64,000 nucleotides of DNA from Azoarcus sp. (lineage in GTDB: Bacteria; Pseudomonadota; Gammaproteobacteria; Burkholderiales; Rhodocyclaceae): positions 1-64,000 of the forward strand of contig JAUSOD010000106.1 in assembly GCA_030656215.1 (NCBI GenBank), in the 5' to 3' direction. This document shows, in pieces, positions 24,524 to 33,713 of the stretch. Position 1 is the first letter of the stretch. Every line of letters begins with the position of its first letter. The position numbers and the translations under genes were made by a program. The notes beneath the pieces are model-generated. The model had not been told where the DNA came from. It saw only the letters and a list, made by a program, of their open reading frames with translations, and ran no database searches.

Positions 24524-27183
24524 ATGCTCATCCGTTTCAGTGCATACAATTGTTCGAGCGCCTCACGCGGGCTGAGATTGTCGGGCTCGATGCCGGCCAG
24601 TGCGGTGAGTACCGGGTGCGACAGCACTGCGGACTCCGGCTCGGGCAGGTCGGCGAACAGGTCCGCCTGCGGTCCATTGCCGATCTCGCGATTTTCCAGC
24701 GCGCGCAGACGGCGCTTGGCGTCGCGGATCACTGTGCCCGGGATGCCGGCGAGCGCGGCTACCTCGATCCCGTAGCTCTGGCTCGCCGGGCCTTCTTCCA
24801 GCGCATGGAGGAAGACGATGCGGTGCCCGTGCTCGACTGCATCGAGGTGCACGTTGGCGCACTCCGGGTATTCGGTGTTGAGCCGGGTGAGCTCGAAATA
24901 ATGGGTGGCAAACAGCGTCAGGCTGCGGTTTTTTTCCAACAGATGGCGGGAAATGGCGAAGGCCAGCGCGAGGCCGTCGAAGGTGGAGGTGCCGCGGCCG
25001 ATCTCGTCCATCAGCACCAGGCTGTGTTCGGTGGCGCCATGCAGGATGGCCGAGGCTTCGGTCATCTCCACCATGAAAGTGGAACGGCCTGAAGCCAGGT
25101 CGTCGGAGGCGCCGATACGGGTGAAGATGGCATCCAGCGGGCCCAGCATCGCCGCCTGTGCGGGAACGAAACTGCCCACGTGGGCGAGCAGGCAGATCAG
25201 CGCCACCTGGCGCATGAAGGTGGACTTGCCGCCCATGTTGGGCCCGGTGATCATCAGCATGCGCCGGGTCGGGGCCAGGCGGGCGTCGTTCTGGATGAAG
25301 TCCTCGACCTGACGCTCGACCACCGGGTGGCGACCGCCGTGGATGGAGATGCCGGCTTGTTCGGTGAACACCGGTGCGACGTAGCTGTGACGTGCGGCGG
25401 CCTCGGCGAACGCGGCCAGCCCGTCGAGAGTGGCCAGCGCACGGGCGATGGTCTGCAGCGCGGGAATATTCGGTGCAAGAGCATCGAGGATGTCCTCGTA
25501 CAGCAGCTTTTCGCGCGCGAGCGCCCGCTCCTGCGCCGACAGGGCCTTGTCCTCGAAGGCTTTGAGTTCCGGGGTGATGTAACGCTCGGCGTTCTTCAGC
25601 GTCTGCCGGCGACGATAGTCGTCGGGCACTTTCTCCGCGTTGGCGCGGCTGACTTCAATGTAGAAGCCATGCACCTTGTTGAACTCGACCTTGAGGCCGG
25701 CAATGCCGCTGCGCTCGCGTTCGCGGGCCTCGAGCGCCATCAGGAACTCGCCGCAGTTGGTCTGGATGTTGCGCAACTCGTCCAGCTCGGCATCGAAGCC
25801 CGGCGCAATCACGTTGCCGTCGCGCACCATCGCCGCTGGCTCGGCCGCGATTGCACGCGTCAATAGATCGAGCGCAGCCGGCGAGATCGACAGCCCGGCG
25901 GCGATGCCGCACAGCAGTTCGCTGTTGGCCGGTGCAAGTGCGCCCGCCAGTTCGGGCAGCCGCGCCAGGCTCTCGCGCAGTGCGGACAGGTCGCGCGGAC
26001 GTGCGCTGCGCAGGGCGATGCGGGCGGTGATCCGCTCCACGTCGGCCACCCCACGCAGGGCCGCGCGCACGGTGTCGGCAATCCGGCCATCGCCTTCTCC
26101 GAGCAGTTCGGCCACCGCGTGGTGGCGGGCGGCAGGAACGTCGCGTTCGCGCAAGGGGTGATGCAGCGCGTGACGTAGCCAGCGCGAGCCCATGCTGGTG
26201 ACGCAACTGTCGAGCAGAGATAACAGGGTGGGCGAGGCTTCGCCGCGCAGGGTTTCGGTGAGTTCCAGATTGCGCCGGGTGGCGGCGTCGAGGCGCAGGT
26301 ATTCCGACTCGCGCTCGACGGTGAGGCCGGTAATGTGGCTCAGACTCTGACGCTGGGTGGATTTGGCATAGTCGTACAGCGCTGCCGCCGCACCCAGGGC
26401 GACGGCCTGCTCTTCGACGCCAAAACCAGCGAGATCACGGGTGCCGAAATGTCCGGTGAGCAGACGCTCGCCGGTTTCGGTGTCGAACTGCCAGTCGGCC
26501 AGCCGGCGCAGGGCGGGGGCGAGATTTTCGATCAGCGGCAGGGCGAGGCCGTCGGGAATCAGCACCTCGGCCGGGCGCAGCCTTTCGAACTGTGCCTGCA
26601 AGGATTCGGCCGGACACTGCATCAGGCGCAGGTCGCCATTGGCCAGATTGAGCCAGGCCAGGCCGAGCACGCCGCGATGCAGGTTGGCCGCCAGCAGCAG
26701 GGCGTCGCGGCGGTCGTCGAGCAGGGCCGCGTCGGTGAGCGTGCCGGGGGTGACGATGCGGCTGACCGCGCGCTCCATCGGCCCCTTGGTCGCGCCCGGC
26801 TCACCCACCTGCTCGGCGATCACCACCGATTCACCGAGTTTGACCAGACGGGTAAGGTATTGCTCCACCGCGTGGAAGGGCACGCCGGCCATCTTGATCG
26901 GCTGTCCGGCCGACTGTCCGCGGGTGGTCAGGGTGATGTCGAGCAGGCGCGCGGCTTTCTCCGCATCCTCAAAGAACAGCTCGTAGAAATCCCCCATGCG
27001 GTAGAACAGCAGAGTGTCCGGATGCTGCGCCTTGATGCGGAGATACTGGACCATCATCGGCGTATGGCCGGGAAAGTCGTCTTCTGCGGACGGGGTGTCG
27101 TGCCGGGTTTTCAAGTTGAAGGGTCTTCCTGAAGGGTCTTCCACTGACGGGCCAGCAGGGAACAGGGGTGGCGGGCGCGGCAT
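24520..27183 (-). CDS. mutS: DNA mismatch repair protein MutS
   Basis: 887 aa from the ATG at 27183; a TTG at 27114 (864 aa) is also plausible because homologues begin shortly before [17 protein letters not shown]. Mismatch-binding motif [11 protein letters not shown] (Phe-x-Glu), then connector, lever and clamp domains, and a C-terminal ATPase with Walker [25 protein letters not shown] and [10 protein letters not shown]. Recognises mismatches and recruits MutL. The upstream in-frame sequence up to 27342 overlaps the end of the esterase gene and is not family-like. Followed, with a 4-bp overlap, by the spermidine-synthase-like gene. Confidence 0.95.
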   Translation of the reverse strand: MPRPPPLFPAGPSVEDPSGRPFNLKTRHDTPSAEDDFPGHTPMMVQYLRIKAQHPDTLLFYRMGDFYELFFEDAEKAARLLDITLTTRGQSAGQPIKMAGVPFHAVEQYLTRLVKLGESVVIAEQVGEPGATKGPMERAVSRIVTPGTLTDAALLDDRRDALLLAANLHRGVLGLAWLNLANGDLRLMQCPAESLQAQFERLRPAEVLIPDGLALPLIENLAPALRRLADWQFDTETGERLLTGHFGTRDLAGFGVEEQAVALGAAAALYDYAKSTQRQSLSHITGLTVERESEYLRLDAATRRNLELTETLRGEASPTLLSLLDSCVTSMGSRWLRHALHHPLRERDVPAARHHAVAELLGEGDGRIADTVRAALRGVADVERITARIALRSARPRDLSALRESLARLPELAGALAPANSELLCGIAAGLSISPAALDLLTRAIAAEPAAMVRDGNVIAPGFDAELDELRNIQTNCGEFLMALEARERERSGIAGLKVEFNKVHGFYIEVSRANAEKVPDDYRRRQTLKNAERYITPELKAFEDKALSAQERALAREKLLYEDILDALAPNIPALQTIARALATLDGLAAFAEAAARHSYVAPVFTEQAGISIHGGRHPVVERQVEDFIQNDARLAPTRRMLMITGPNMGGKSTFMRQVALICLLAHVGSFVPAQAAMLGPLDAIFTRIGASDDLASGRSTFMVEMTEASAILHGATEHSLVLMDEIGRGTSTFDGLALAFAISRHLLEKNRSLTLFATHYFELTRLNTEYPECANVHLDAVEHGHRIVFLHALEEGPASQSYGIEVAALAGIPGTVIRDAKRRLRALENREIGNGPQADLFADLPEPESAVLSHPVLTALAGIEPDNLSPREALEQLYALKRMSI

Positions 27184-27263
27184 TTTACCGTATCGGTGGC
27201 GGCAATCCGGGTCCTTGGTCCGGCACTGTTGACATGCGCGGATCAGCCCCTGAATCCGGAATC

Positions 27264-27977
27264 CTACTGATGCCCTTCCGTCACGATCTGCGTAAACACC
27301 GCGCGCAACCATGTTTCGATGTCCTGCAGTTCTGCCGCACACACCGTGTGTCCGGCCGCGTATCCATGCCAGTCGAGCTTCAGGCCCCGTTTCAGGAGAA
27401 ACTCGCCGGACTGACGGCCGAAATCGTAGGGAATCACCGTATCGTCGTGTCCGTGTGCCATGAAAATCGGAACCTCACGGGCGGCCTCATGTTCTTCTCC
27501 GTCCAGGCTGTCGGCCAGCGGCAAGTAGGTGGACAGGGCAAGGATGCCGGCCAGGGCGCGCGGGTGGCGCAGGCCGGTGTGCAGGGCGATTGCGCCGCCT
27601 TGGGAGAAACCGGCCAGGATGATCCTGTCGTCGGCAATGCCGCGGAGATTCTCGCGCGCAAGGAGTGCTTCGACCTGCAGTGCCGACTCGCGCACGCCCT
27701 GCGGGTCTTCCCGCCGCTGTGAAAAATCGGATGACACGATGTCGTACCAGGCGCGCATGACGTAGCCCCCGTTGATCGTGACCGCCCGCATTGGCGCGTG
27801 CGGAAACACGAAACGGATCGCAGGCAGGCCATCCAGATTCAGTGCATCCACGACCGGTTCAAAGTCATGGCCGTCCGCGCCCAGCCCATGCAGCCAGATG
27901 ACCGCCAACCCGGGGGATGGTCCGGTTTCGAGTTCGACTGCGGGCAGCAGTGCTGCGGGCGACTGGTTTGCATCCAT
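27264..27977 (-). CDS. Carboxylesterase / phospholipase-family alpha/beta hydrolase
   Basis: 237 aa. Oxyanion [10 protein letters not shown] (30-39), nucleophile Ser125 in GFSQGGA, acid Asp178/179 in [10 protein letters not shown], His210 in YAAGHTV: a full catalytic triad of the carboxylesterase/acyl-protein-thioesterase-like family. It hydrolyses small esters; substrate unknown. Same strand as mutS, 80 bp upstream of the mutS start chosen here. Confidence 0.92.
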   Translation of the reverse strand: MDANQSPAALLPAVELETGPSPGLAVIWLHGLGADGHDFEPVVDALNLDGLPAIRFVFPHAPMRAVTINGGYVMRAWYDIVSSDFSQRREDPQGVRESALQVEALLARENLRGIADDRIILAGFSQGGAIALHTGLRHPRALAGILALSTYLPLADSLDGEEHEAAREVPIFMAHGHDDTVIPYDFGRQSGEFLLKRGLKLDWHGYAAGHTVCAAELQDIETWLRAVFTQIVTEGHQ

Positions 27978-28032
27978 GTGATACCTCCGTTCGGGTCAAA
28001 GGCGATCGCCAGGGGCTGCTGCCGCGGACAGT

Positions 28033-28302
28033 CTAAGCCCTCGGCGGTTTCTTGCCGATTTTTGCGATCCGGTCAAGATGCAGGCGAGCCTGCTTGCCCG
28101 CCCGCTCGGCATGTTTGGCAAGCGCCTTCTCGACCAGGACCGAAAAGGCGACCAGATCCTGTCGGGGATAGGCCTCTGCAACGCCGCTGTCCTGAAAGAA
28201 CTCGGCGATCCAGCGCGCATCAAGTTCTACTCTGCCGGTTTCGCGCAAGAAGTCGGCAGCAGCGGTTTCGATGTAGTCGGACAGCTTGGGCACTCTGTTC
28301 AT
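28033..28302 (-). CDS. Small conserved-looking hypothetical protein
   Basis: 89 aa. I do not recognise it. Predominantly helical and charged, with DYIETAAADFLRETGRVELDARWIAEFFQDSGVAEAY and a basic C-terminus (LDRIAKIGKKPPRA). No signal peptide, membrane segment or Cys motif. Codon use resembles its neighbours. It lies between the esterase and tRNA-Ser on the same strand, 55 bp before the esterase, and could be transcribed with it. Confidence 0.6.
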   Translation of the reverse strand: MNRVPKLSDYIETAAADFLRETGRVELDARWIAEFFQDSGVAEAYPRQDLVAFSVLVEKALAKHAERAGKQARLHLDRIAKIGKKPPRA

Positions 28303-28435
28303 GTATAGGGGATGCTCAGGCGCCGGGCTCGGGGCCCTGTGTCGCGGGCAACACCTTTCGGTGTGTCAATGGGGCCGACAGCGCCATTTCGGCCCTGTAG
28401 AACCTGATGTGCATGGCAAGATGTATGCAATAAAA

Positions 28436-28462
28436 GAAAAAAGCCCACTAAATCATGGGCTT
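28436..28462 (-). terminator. Intrinsic terminator of tRNA-Ser
   Basis: On the minus strand, AAGCCCA / TGGGCTT stem with an 8-nt loop followed by a T-rich tract (TTTTCTTTTA), 15 nt after the tRNA 3' end. Confidence 0.85.
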
Positions 28463-28476
28463 GGATCATTTTTTGC

Positions 28477-28567
28477 TGGCGGAGAGGGCGGGATTCGAAC
28501 CCGCGTTGGGATATTATCCCAAACACGCTTTCCAGGCGTGCGACTTAAACCACTCATCCACCTCTCC
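28477..28567 (-). tRNA. tRNA-Ser (anticodon GGA)
   Basis: Minus strand, 91 nt with an encoded CCA end. Acceptor GGAGAGG / CCTCTCC; D-arm GATGAGTGGTTTAAGTC; anticodon arm CGCACGCCTGGAAAGCGTG with GGA in the loop; a long variable arm (TTGGGATAATATCCCAA) typical of serine tRNA; T-arm GGGTTCGAATCCC. A -10-like TAGAAT lies 14 nt upstream (28581-28586, minus strand). Confidence 0.97.
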
Positions 28568-28718
28568 GTGGAAGCCGCGCATTCTAGCGGCTTCGGCGCT
28601 GCAGTGGAAGCGCTTTATGTGCTTCTTCATGCTAAGGGCAGTCTTCCCTCCTTGTCGAAGGAAGTATTTTGTTACATCCGCGTGGCGGCTGGCTTGCCAA
28701 GGCTAGAATAAAGCCACC

Positions 28719-30059
28719 ATGAAGCCACCGCTTCAGTCGCCGCCGACGCTTGTCGAGCGGGATCACTTTCCCCAAGGCGCTCGGATGATCAGGCTCAACC
28801 TTCATGATGCGATCGTCGCGCTGACGACATCGCTCGATTTCGTCGGTGTGGATGAGATCCAGCATGGCAAGCGAGTGGGTCATATGGCGCGGCTCGTGGG
28901 GCAGGCGCTGGGGTGGTCGGATGCGCGCTGCTGGACCTTGCTGCATGCCGGGATGCTCCATGACTGTGGCGTGTCCCAGGTGCGGGAGCACAAGCTTCTG
29001 ACTGAGAATCTGGAGTGGGAGGGGGCGGAGGAACACTGCATCCGGGGCGCCGGCTACCTGGCTGCGTGCCCGGTGCTGGTGGGCTTTGCGGACATTGTTC
29101 GTTATCACCACACGCGCTGGGATGAGCTCGCAGGGATTGAGACGCTGACGGCCGACGCGCGGCTGGATGCCAATCTCGTGTATCTCGCGGACCGCGCCGA
29201 TGTGTTGTTTGCGCCCTATCTGACCGGCGGCCACCTGCACCACGACATTATCTGGGAGCATCCTGGGATCGTGGCGCGCCTGCAGGGGCTGGCAGGACCG
29301 ATGTTTGCCCCCGAGTTGGTGGACGCGTTTGCACAGATTGCTGCGTCGGACGCATTCTGGTTGTCGATGGATCCGCTCTACCTCAACGAGGAGTTGGACT
29401 CTTTGGGAAAGGGCGTGCCGCCGGTGGCGCTTGGCACGGGCGAGATGCGTGATCTGGCCTTGCTGTTTTCGCGGGTGGTCGACGCCAAAAGTCATTACAC
29501 GGACGATCACTCGCGGCGGGTTGCGGCGATTTGCCGCCATCTGGCCTTTACGATGGGACGCCGGGGCGAGGCGCTGGTGATGATAGAACTGGCCGGGTTG
29601 TTGCACGATATGGGCAAGCTGCGGGTGCCGGACGAGATTATCGAGAAACCGGGAGCGCTGACCCGTGACGAGCGGGCTTACATTGCGCGCCACAGTTACG
29701 ATACGTATCGCATTCTGCTACGGATTTTTCCGGATACACCGATTCCGCGCTGGGCTGGGTCGCATCATGAAAATCTGCTCGGCATCGGCTATCCGTTTCG
29801 AGCGCAGGCAGAGGATATCGACCTCGAGAGCCGGATCGTGTCGGTGGCCGACATCTTTCAGGCGCTGCTGCAGGATCGGCCCTACCGTGCGCGATTGACC
29901 GGTGACGAAGTGATAGAGCGACTCGAAACACTGGTTCGGGAAGGGCGGCTCGATGCCAGTGTGGTGAATGTGCTGATCGGCGAGCGCGATGTGTGTGTGC
30001 GGCTGGCTTCCTCGGAGATTCCGCTGGCCGAGCCGGTCGAGGTCGATCAGGCCGGTTGA
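28719..30059 (+). CDS. Tandem HD / HD-GYP domain protein (putative c-di-GMP phosphodiesterase)
   Basis: 446 aa. Two consecutive HD domains. The first (about 45-165) keeps MLHDCG (His81, Asp82), YHHTRWDE (His130/131) and LADRAD. The second (about 255-385) has HSRRV (His264), LLHDMGK (His296, Asp297), IARHSYDT, GSHHENLLGIGYP (His349, His350, Glu351, Gly357-Tyr-Pro) and VADIFQAL (Asp378), an essentially complete HD-GYP site. It should linearise c-di-GMP. The linker (200-245) has no recognised sensor domain. Its 3' end overlaps the convergent Hpt gene by 13 bp. No receiver domain, so any phosphorelay input would be indirect. Confidence 0.88.
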   Translation: MKPPLQSPPTLVERDHFPQGARMIRLNLHDAIVALTTSLDFVGVDEIQHGKRVGHMARLVGQALGWSDARCWTLLHAGMLHDCGVSQVREHKLLTENLEWEGAEEHCIRGAGYLAACPVLVGFADIVRYHHTRWDELAGIETLTADARLDANLVYLADRADVLFAPYLTGGHLHHDIIWEHPGIVARLQGLAGPMFAPELVDAFAQIAASDAFWLSMDPLYLNEELDSLGKGVPPVALGTGEMRDLALLFSRVVDAKSHYTDDHSRRVAAICRHLAFTMGRRGEALVMIELAGLLHDMGKLRVPDEIIEKPGALTRDERAYIARHSYDTYRILLRIFPDTPIPRWAGSHHENLLGIGYPFRAQAEDIDLESRIVSVADIFQALLQDRPYRARLTGDEVIERLETLVREGRLDASVVNVLIGERDVCVRLASSEIPLAEPVEVDQAG

Positions 30060-30472
30060 GGGGTGTTCAGATAGGACGCGACTTCACGCGTGACGGATTC
30101 GAGTTCGGTCAGCAGGTCCGCGTGTACGTCGGTCGGGATGGTTTTTTGCCGCGTACAGCCGAGTTCAAGTTTTGCCGCCAGTGTTGTGCCGCCGATGGCG
30201 TGAAGCTGGGCGAGCGTTCCGTGCAGGGTGTGCGCCGCCCGTCCCAGTCGTTCTATATCTCCAGCTGCCTTTGCGGCGCGGAGCTCGCTCGTGATCCTGC
30301 CTTCCCACTTGAGAAACTGCGTCAGCACGCTGCGGACGACCTGCGGGCTGTCCATCAGGTCGTCCTGCATCGCATGTGGATTGAAATGACTGAACGTCGA
30401 CGGTTCTGGCGGCATCGGCTTAGGGTCTTCGGTCTCTATGCAGGCAGGCGGCTCACTACGCCGGCTTTGCAT
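30047..30472 (-). CDS. Stand-alone Hpt (histidine phosphotransfer) protein
   Basis: 141 aa. Hpt core with the phospho-acceptor His81 in AAHTLHGTLAQLHAIGG (usual AHxLKG; here Lys is His84). N-terminal ~40 residues are Pro-rich and not family-like. Start ATG at 30472 overlaps the end of the HTH-receiver gene by 17 bp and follows CAGGCAAC; an internal ATG at 30415 is an alternative. Probably relays phosphate between an unlinked hybrid kinase and the adjacent receiver protein. Tail-to-tail overlap with the HD-GYP gene. Confidence 0.82.
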   Translation of the reverse strand: MQSRRSEPPACIETEDPKPMPPEPSTFSHFNPHAMQDDLMDSPQVVRSVLTQFLKWEGRITSELRAAKAAGDIERLGRAAHTLHGTLAQLHAIGGTTLAAKLELGCTRQKTIPTDVHADLLTELESVTREVASYLNTPQPA

Positions 30473-31103
30473 TTGTTGCCTGCAGGTTGCGACTGCGGCG
30501 GATGCGGGAGATCAGGGCCTGCGCATAGCCATGCAGCTCACGGAAGGGTACCGGCTTGCGATAGACGGTGACGTCGTCGGGAAGGCCGCCTTCCGCCGCG
30601 ATCTCTTCGGGTGTCAGCACGGAGACCACCACAATGGCGATGTCAACCGCCACCGGATTCTCGCGCAGGCGCCGGATCATCCCGAAGCCGTCGAGTCCGC
30701 TCATGCGCAGGTCGGTGATCAGCAGGTCAGGTGCGCAGCGCCCGACTTCCAGCAGGGCGTCGATCCCCTGGTCGAATACTTGTATGTCAAGCGGTAGGTT
30801 CCACTGTGGAAGGGTCTCGCGATAGACATCCTGCAGCATCGTGTCGTCCTCGACCACGATCACCCTCAGTGCGTCGGTGTCAGGGCGGGTGGCTTGCGGG
30901 TGATGGCTTGTTTGTGGCTTGGTATGGGCGAGCAGCGCATCCACCGAGTCCTGACGAATCCGGCGATGACCGCCTGCCGTCTTCCACGCAACCAGCTTGC
31001 CGCTTTCCACCATCTGCTGCACTGCGCCCAGCGAGAGGCCAAGTTGGCGCGCCGCCTGGGCGGTGCTGATGAATTCTCGGGGTGTTTCAGATGGAATCAT
31101 CAT
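30456..31103 (-). CDS. Receiver protein with N-terminal MerR/excisionase-type helix-turn-helix
   Basis: 215 aa. N-terminal winged HTH (STAQAARQLGLSLGAVQQMVESGKLVAWKTAGGHRRI, with the AGGHRR wing) at 13-49; linker rich in His/Pro/Thr; receiver domain from ~80 with acidic VVEDD, phospho-acceptor Asp131 in LLITDLRMSG, and Lys183 in YRKPVPF. The order (DNA-binding domain before receiver) is the reverse of normal response regulators. It may be a transcription factor controlled by phosphorylation. Overlaps the Hpt gene, consistent with a phosphotransfer pair. Confidence 0.88.
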   Translation of the reverse strand: MMIPSETPREFISTAQAARQLGLSLGAVQQMVESGKLVAWKTAGGHRRIRQDSVDALLAHTKPQTSHHPQATRPDTDALRVIVVEDDTMLQDVYRETLPQWNLPLDIQVFDQGIDALLEVGRCAPDLLITDLRMSGLDGFGMIRRLRENPVAVDIAIVVVSVLTPEEIAAEGGLPDDVTVYRKPVPFRELHGYAQALISRIRRSRNLQATNAKPA

Positions 31104-31259
31104 GGTCTCGAATGAAGGGAGTTTGCTGTGAAAATATCAGTAAAGTAGCGATAGCGGCAAATCGACGAGAGTGGATTACAATTTCGGCATGTCTTCTGGG
31201 GCCAGAAAAATAGCGGATTTTATGGTCGATCCAACCCGAACGCGTCACCGAGTGCTGTC

Positions 31260-31631
31260 ATGGAGTCGTTAAGTCGCATGGATTCATTGCTTGATCTTCG
31301 CGCGCTGGAAGAACTCCATATGATGTTGGGCGCTGATCTGCTCGAGATTGTCGAGCAGTTAACCCAGCAACTGCCTGAACAACGGCGAGCGCTGAACGGA
31401 GCGATCGAAACGGGGGATCTTGCCGCTGTCGGCGCTATCGCCCACAGTATCAAGGGTGGCGCCGGGAACCTCGGCGGTCGGATGCTTTCAATGAAGGCGG
31501 CTCAGCTTGAGCGCGCCGCGCTGGGGGCGGACCTCGAGGCGTCAGTGGCGCTCAGTGCCGAGTTGGCCGAGTTGGTGCCAAGTACGATATTGGCCTTGCA
31601 GTCTTTCTTTGCGGCACGCTCCGGCGCCTGA
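31260..31631 (+). CDS. Stand-alone Hpt protein, second copy
   Basis: 123 aa (or 117 aa from the ATG at 31278). Phospho-acceptor His62 in AHSIKGGAGNLGG, a canonical Hpt signature, followed by a helical LERAALGADLEASV segment. Divergent from the HTH-receiver gene and tail-to-tail, 12 bp apart, with the REC-GGDEF-EAL gene. Likely phosphodonor or acceptor for that receiver domain; partner assignment is inference. Confidence 0.87.
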   Translation: MESLSRMDSLLDLRALEELHMMLGADLLEIVEQLTQQLPEQRRALNGAIETGDLAAVGAIAHSIKGGAGNLGGRMLSMKAAQLERAALGADLEASVALSAELAELVPSTILALQSFFAARSGA

Positions 31632-31643
31632 CGCGTCGCAAGA

Positions 31644-33713
31644 TCAGGCCGGTCTTCTGAAATCGCTGACGAGCAATTCGAGCTGATCGGGCGACATCGG
31701 TTTTCCGGTCAGGTATCCCTGGATCTCGGTTACCCCCAGGGCCTCGATAAAGTCGCACTGGCGTAGTGTTTCAATGCCTTCGGCGATGGTGGAGAGCCCC
31801 AGTGTCTGGGCGATCGCGGTGATGGCACGCACGATTGCGCGGTCTGCCCTCGAGTCTGTGATGTTGGAAACAAAGGTACGGTCGATCTTGATCGTGTCGA
31901 GGGGAAACCGGAGCAGGTATTCGAGGGAGGAGTAGCCGATGCCGAAGTCGTCGATCGCTATCTTGAACCCGACCTCACGTAGTCGTGCCAGTAACTGAGT
32001 GGCATGCTCGGGATCCTGCATCGCCAGACTTTCGGTTATTTCGAGCTCGATCAGATGCGCCGAGACACCTGTTCCACGACAGGCACCGACGATCGACTGG
32101 AATAGCATTGGATCGAGAAACTGTCGGGCCGAGAGGTTGATGCCGACCCGCAGGTCCAGGCCAGCCTCTTCCCATGTGCGCGCCTGCCGACAGGCTTCGG
32201 TCAATACCCAAAAGCCGACAGCCGAGATCAAACCGATTTCTTCCAGGACCGGGATGAACTCGACCGGCGATACCAGGCCGCGCTCCGGGTGACGCCAGCG
32301 CAGAAGGGACTCCACGCCGACAATCCGACCAGTACGCAGATCCATCTGGGGCTGGTAGACAAGGTGGAATTCGTCGTTTTCCAGCGCGCGGCGCAGGGCG
32401 CGCTCTATGTCGAGTTCTGCCTGGACGCGTCCGGACCCTTGCGGCGTCGCCTGAGCAAGTTGCTTGCCTTGCTGCCTTGCTGCCCGTTGGGCTTCCTGTG
32501 CGAGATTGAGCAGCTGGTCGACTTCATTCCCGTGCTCCGGATACAGGGCAAAGCCCGCCGACGACGACAGGAACGCCTCCTGGTCGCCGACGGGGATCGG
32601 ATACTCGATCGTTTCCAGGATCTGTGAGAGTCGATGGACGACATCCTCCTCGCCCGAGCCCCGCAGCAGAATTGCGAATTCATCGCCGCCGACGCGCGCG
32701 ACGTTGCCGCCCGAGGCTTCTGCAATCTTCAGGCGCTGCGCGACCTTGGTCAGCAGGATGTTTCCAGCAGCTTCGCCCAGTGCGTCGTTATGCCGGTGAA
32801 ATCGTGTCAGATCGATCCAGGCAACGAGAAGTACCCCCTGTGGGTTGTTCCGTGTTTCATCAAGCGCGTTTGCCAGCTCGCTGCTGAACAGGCGTCTGTT
32901 TCCGAGGCTGGTGAGTTCGTCATGGACGGCAAGGTAGTCGACCAGTGCTTCCGCACGGCGGGTGTCGGTAATGTTCTGGAAAGCCCCGAACAGCCTCGTT
33001 GAATCATTGCCTTCCACACCGCGTTCACCGATCAGACGGATGATCTGCTCGGATGTCCCGGCGAGGAGTCTGAACTCGATATCGAGCCTGCCGTCACCGA
33101 CGCGAACAGCATTGAAATTGTTACGGCACCGATCGCGGTCAGCGGGGAGGATGGCTTCGAGCAGGGACGGAATGGCAGCCAGCTTCGAGGTTGAAGTGCC
33201 CAGCAACTCCTCGGCATGGTCGGACCAGATCAGGGAGTCATCGGCAGGGTTCCATTCCCAGAATCCAAATCGTGCGATACGGGTTGCTGCGGCCTGTCGC
33301 AATCGGTTCTGGCGCACCTCGCGTGCGAGCACTCCACCGCGCAGCGCGTAGCGGACACGCTGAGTAAGGAGGGGCCAGTTGATCGGCTTGGTAATGAAGT
33401 CGGTGGCGCCAGCACTGAAGGCCGTTTCAATCGCATCAATGTCTTCGGCACCGGTAAGCATGATGATGGGCGTGCCCTCGTCGGCGTCGAGCGTGCGGAT
33501 ACGCCTGCAGGCCTCGTGGCCATCCATGACCGGCATCATTACATCCATCAGTACCAGTGCCGGCTTGTTGAGCTTGAAGCTGGCCACGCCGGCGGCACCG
33601 TCCACCGCTTCGATGACCTCATATCCGTGCCGCCCCAATATGCTACGCAGCAACATCCGTGTTGGTGCATCGTCTTCAACGACGAGTAACTTGGGTTTGG
33701 CTGAGGCTGTCAA
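31644..33713 (-). CDS. Receiver-PAS-GGDEF-EAL composite response regulator
   Basis: 689 aa. Receiver: Asp57 in LVLMDVMMPV, Lys109 in FITKPINW. PAS-like segment 145-250 (GFWEWNPADDSLIWSDHAEELLG). GGDEF domain 262-400: the signature GGDEF (342-346) is present, but DxDxFK reads DLTRFH and GHxxGD reads GEAAGN, so cyclase activity may be lost. EAL domain from ~435: ESLLRWRHP (468-470 ESL), INLSARQF, ELEITES, IDDFGIGYSSLEYL, IKIDRTF, IAEGIE and IQGYLTGKPM, with all catalytic residues visible. Most likely a phosphorylation- or PAS-controlled c-di-GMP phosphodiesterase. Confidence 0.92.
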   Translation of the reverse strand: MTASAKPKLLVVEDDAPTRMLLRSILGRHGYEVIEAVDGAAGVASFKLNKPALVLMDVMMPVMDGHEACRRIRTLDADEGTPIIMLTGAEDIDAIETAFSAGATDFITKPINWPLLTQRVRYALRGGVLAREVRQNRLRQAAATRIARFGFWEWNPADDSLIWSDHAEELLGTSTSKLAAIPSLLEAILPADRDRCRNNFNAVRVGDGRLDIEFRLLAGTSEQIIRLIGERGVEGNDSTRLFGAFQNITDTRRAEALVDYLAVHDELTSLGNRRLFSSELANALDETRNNPQGVLLVAWIDLTRFHRHNDALGEAAGNILLTKVAQRLKIAEASGGNVARVGGDEFAILLRGSGEEDVVHRLSQILETIEYPIPVGDQEAFLSSSAGFALYPEHGNEVDQLLNLAQEAQRAARQQGKQLAQATPQGSGRVQAELDIERALRRALENDEFHLVYQPQMDLRTGRIVGVESLLRWRHPERGLVSPVEFIPVLEEIGLISAVGFWVLTEACRQARTWEEAGLDLRVGINLSARQFLDPMLFQSIVGACRGTGVSAHLIELEITESLAMQDPEHATQLLARLREVGFKIAIDDFGIGYSSLEYLLRFPLDTIKIDRTFVSNITDSRADRAIVRAITAIAQTLGLSTIAEGIETLRQCDFIEALGVTEIQGYLTGKPMSPDQLELLVSDFRRPA

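Noticed and set aside
28286-28711. Plus-strand ORF over tRNA-Ser (GGIRTRVGILSQTRF-like protein)
   Set aside because: It is antisense to tRNA-Ser and contains no recognisable domain.
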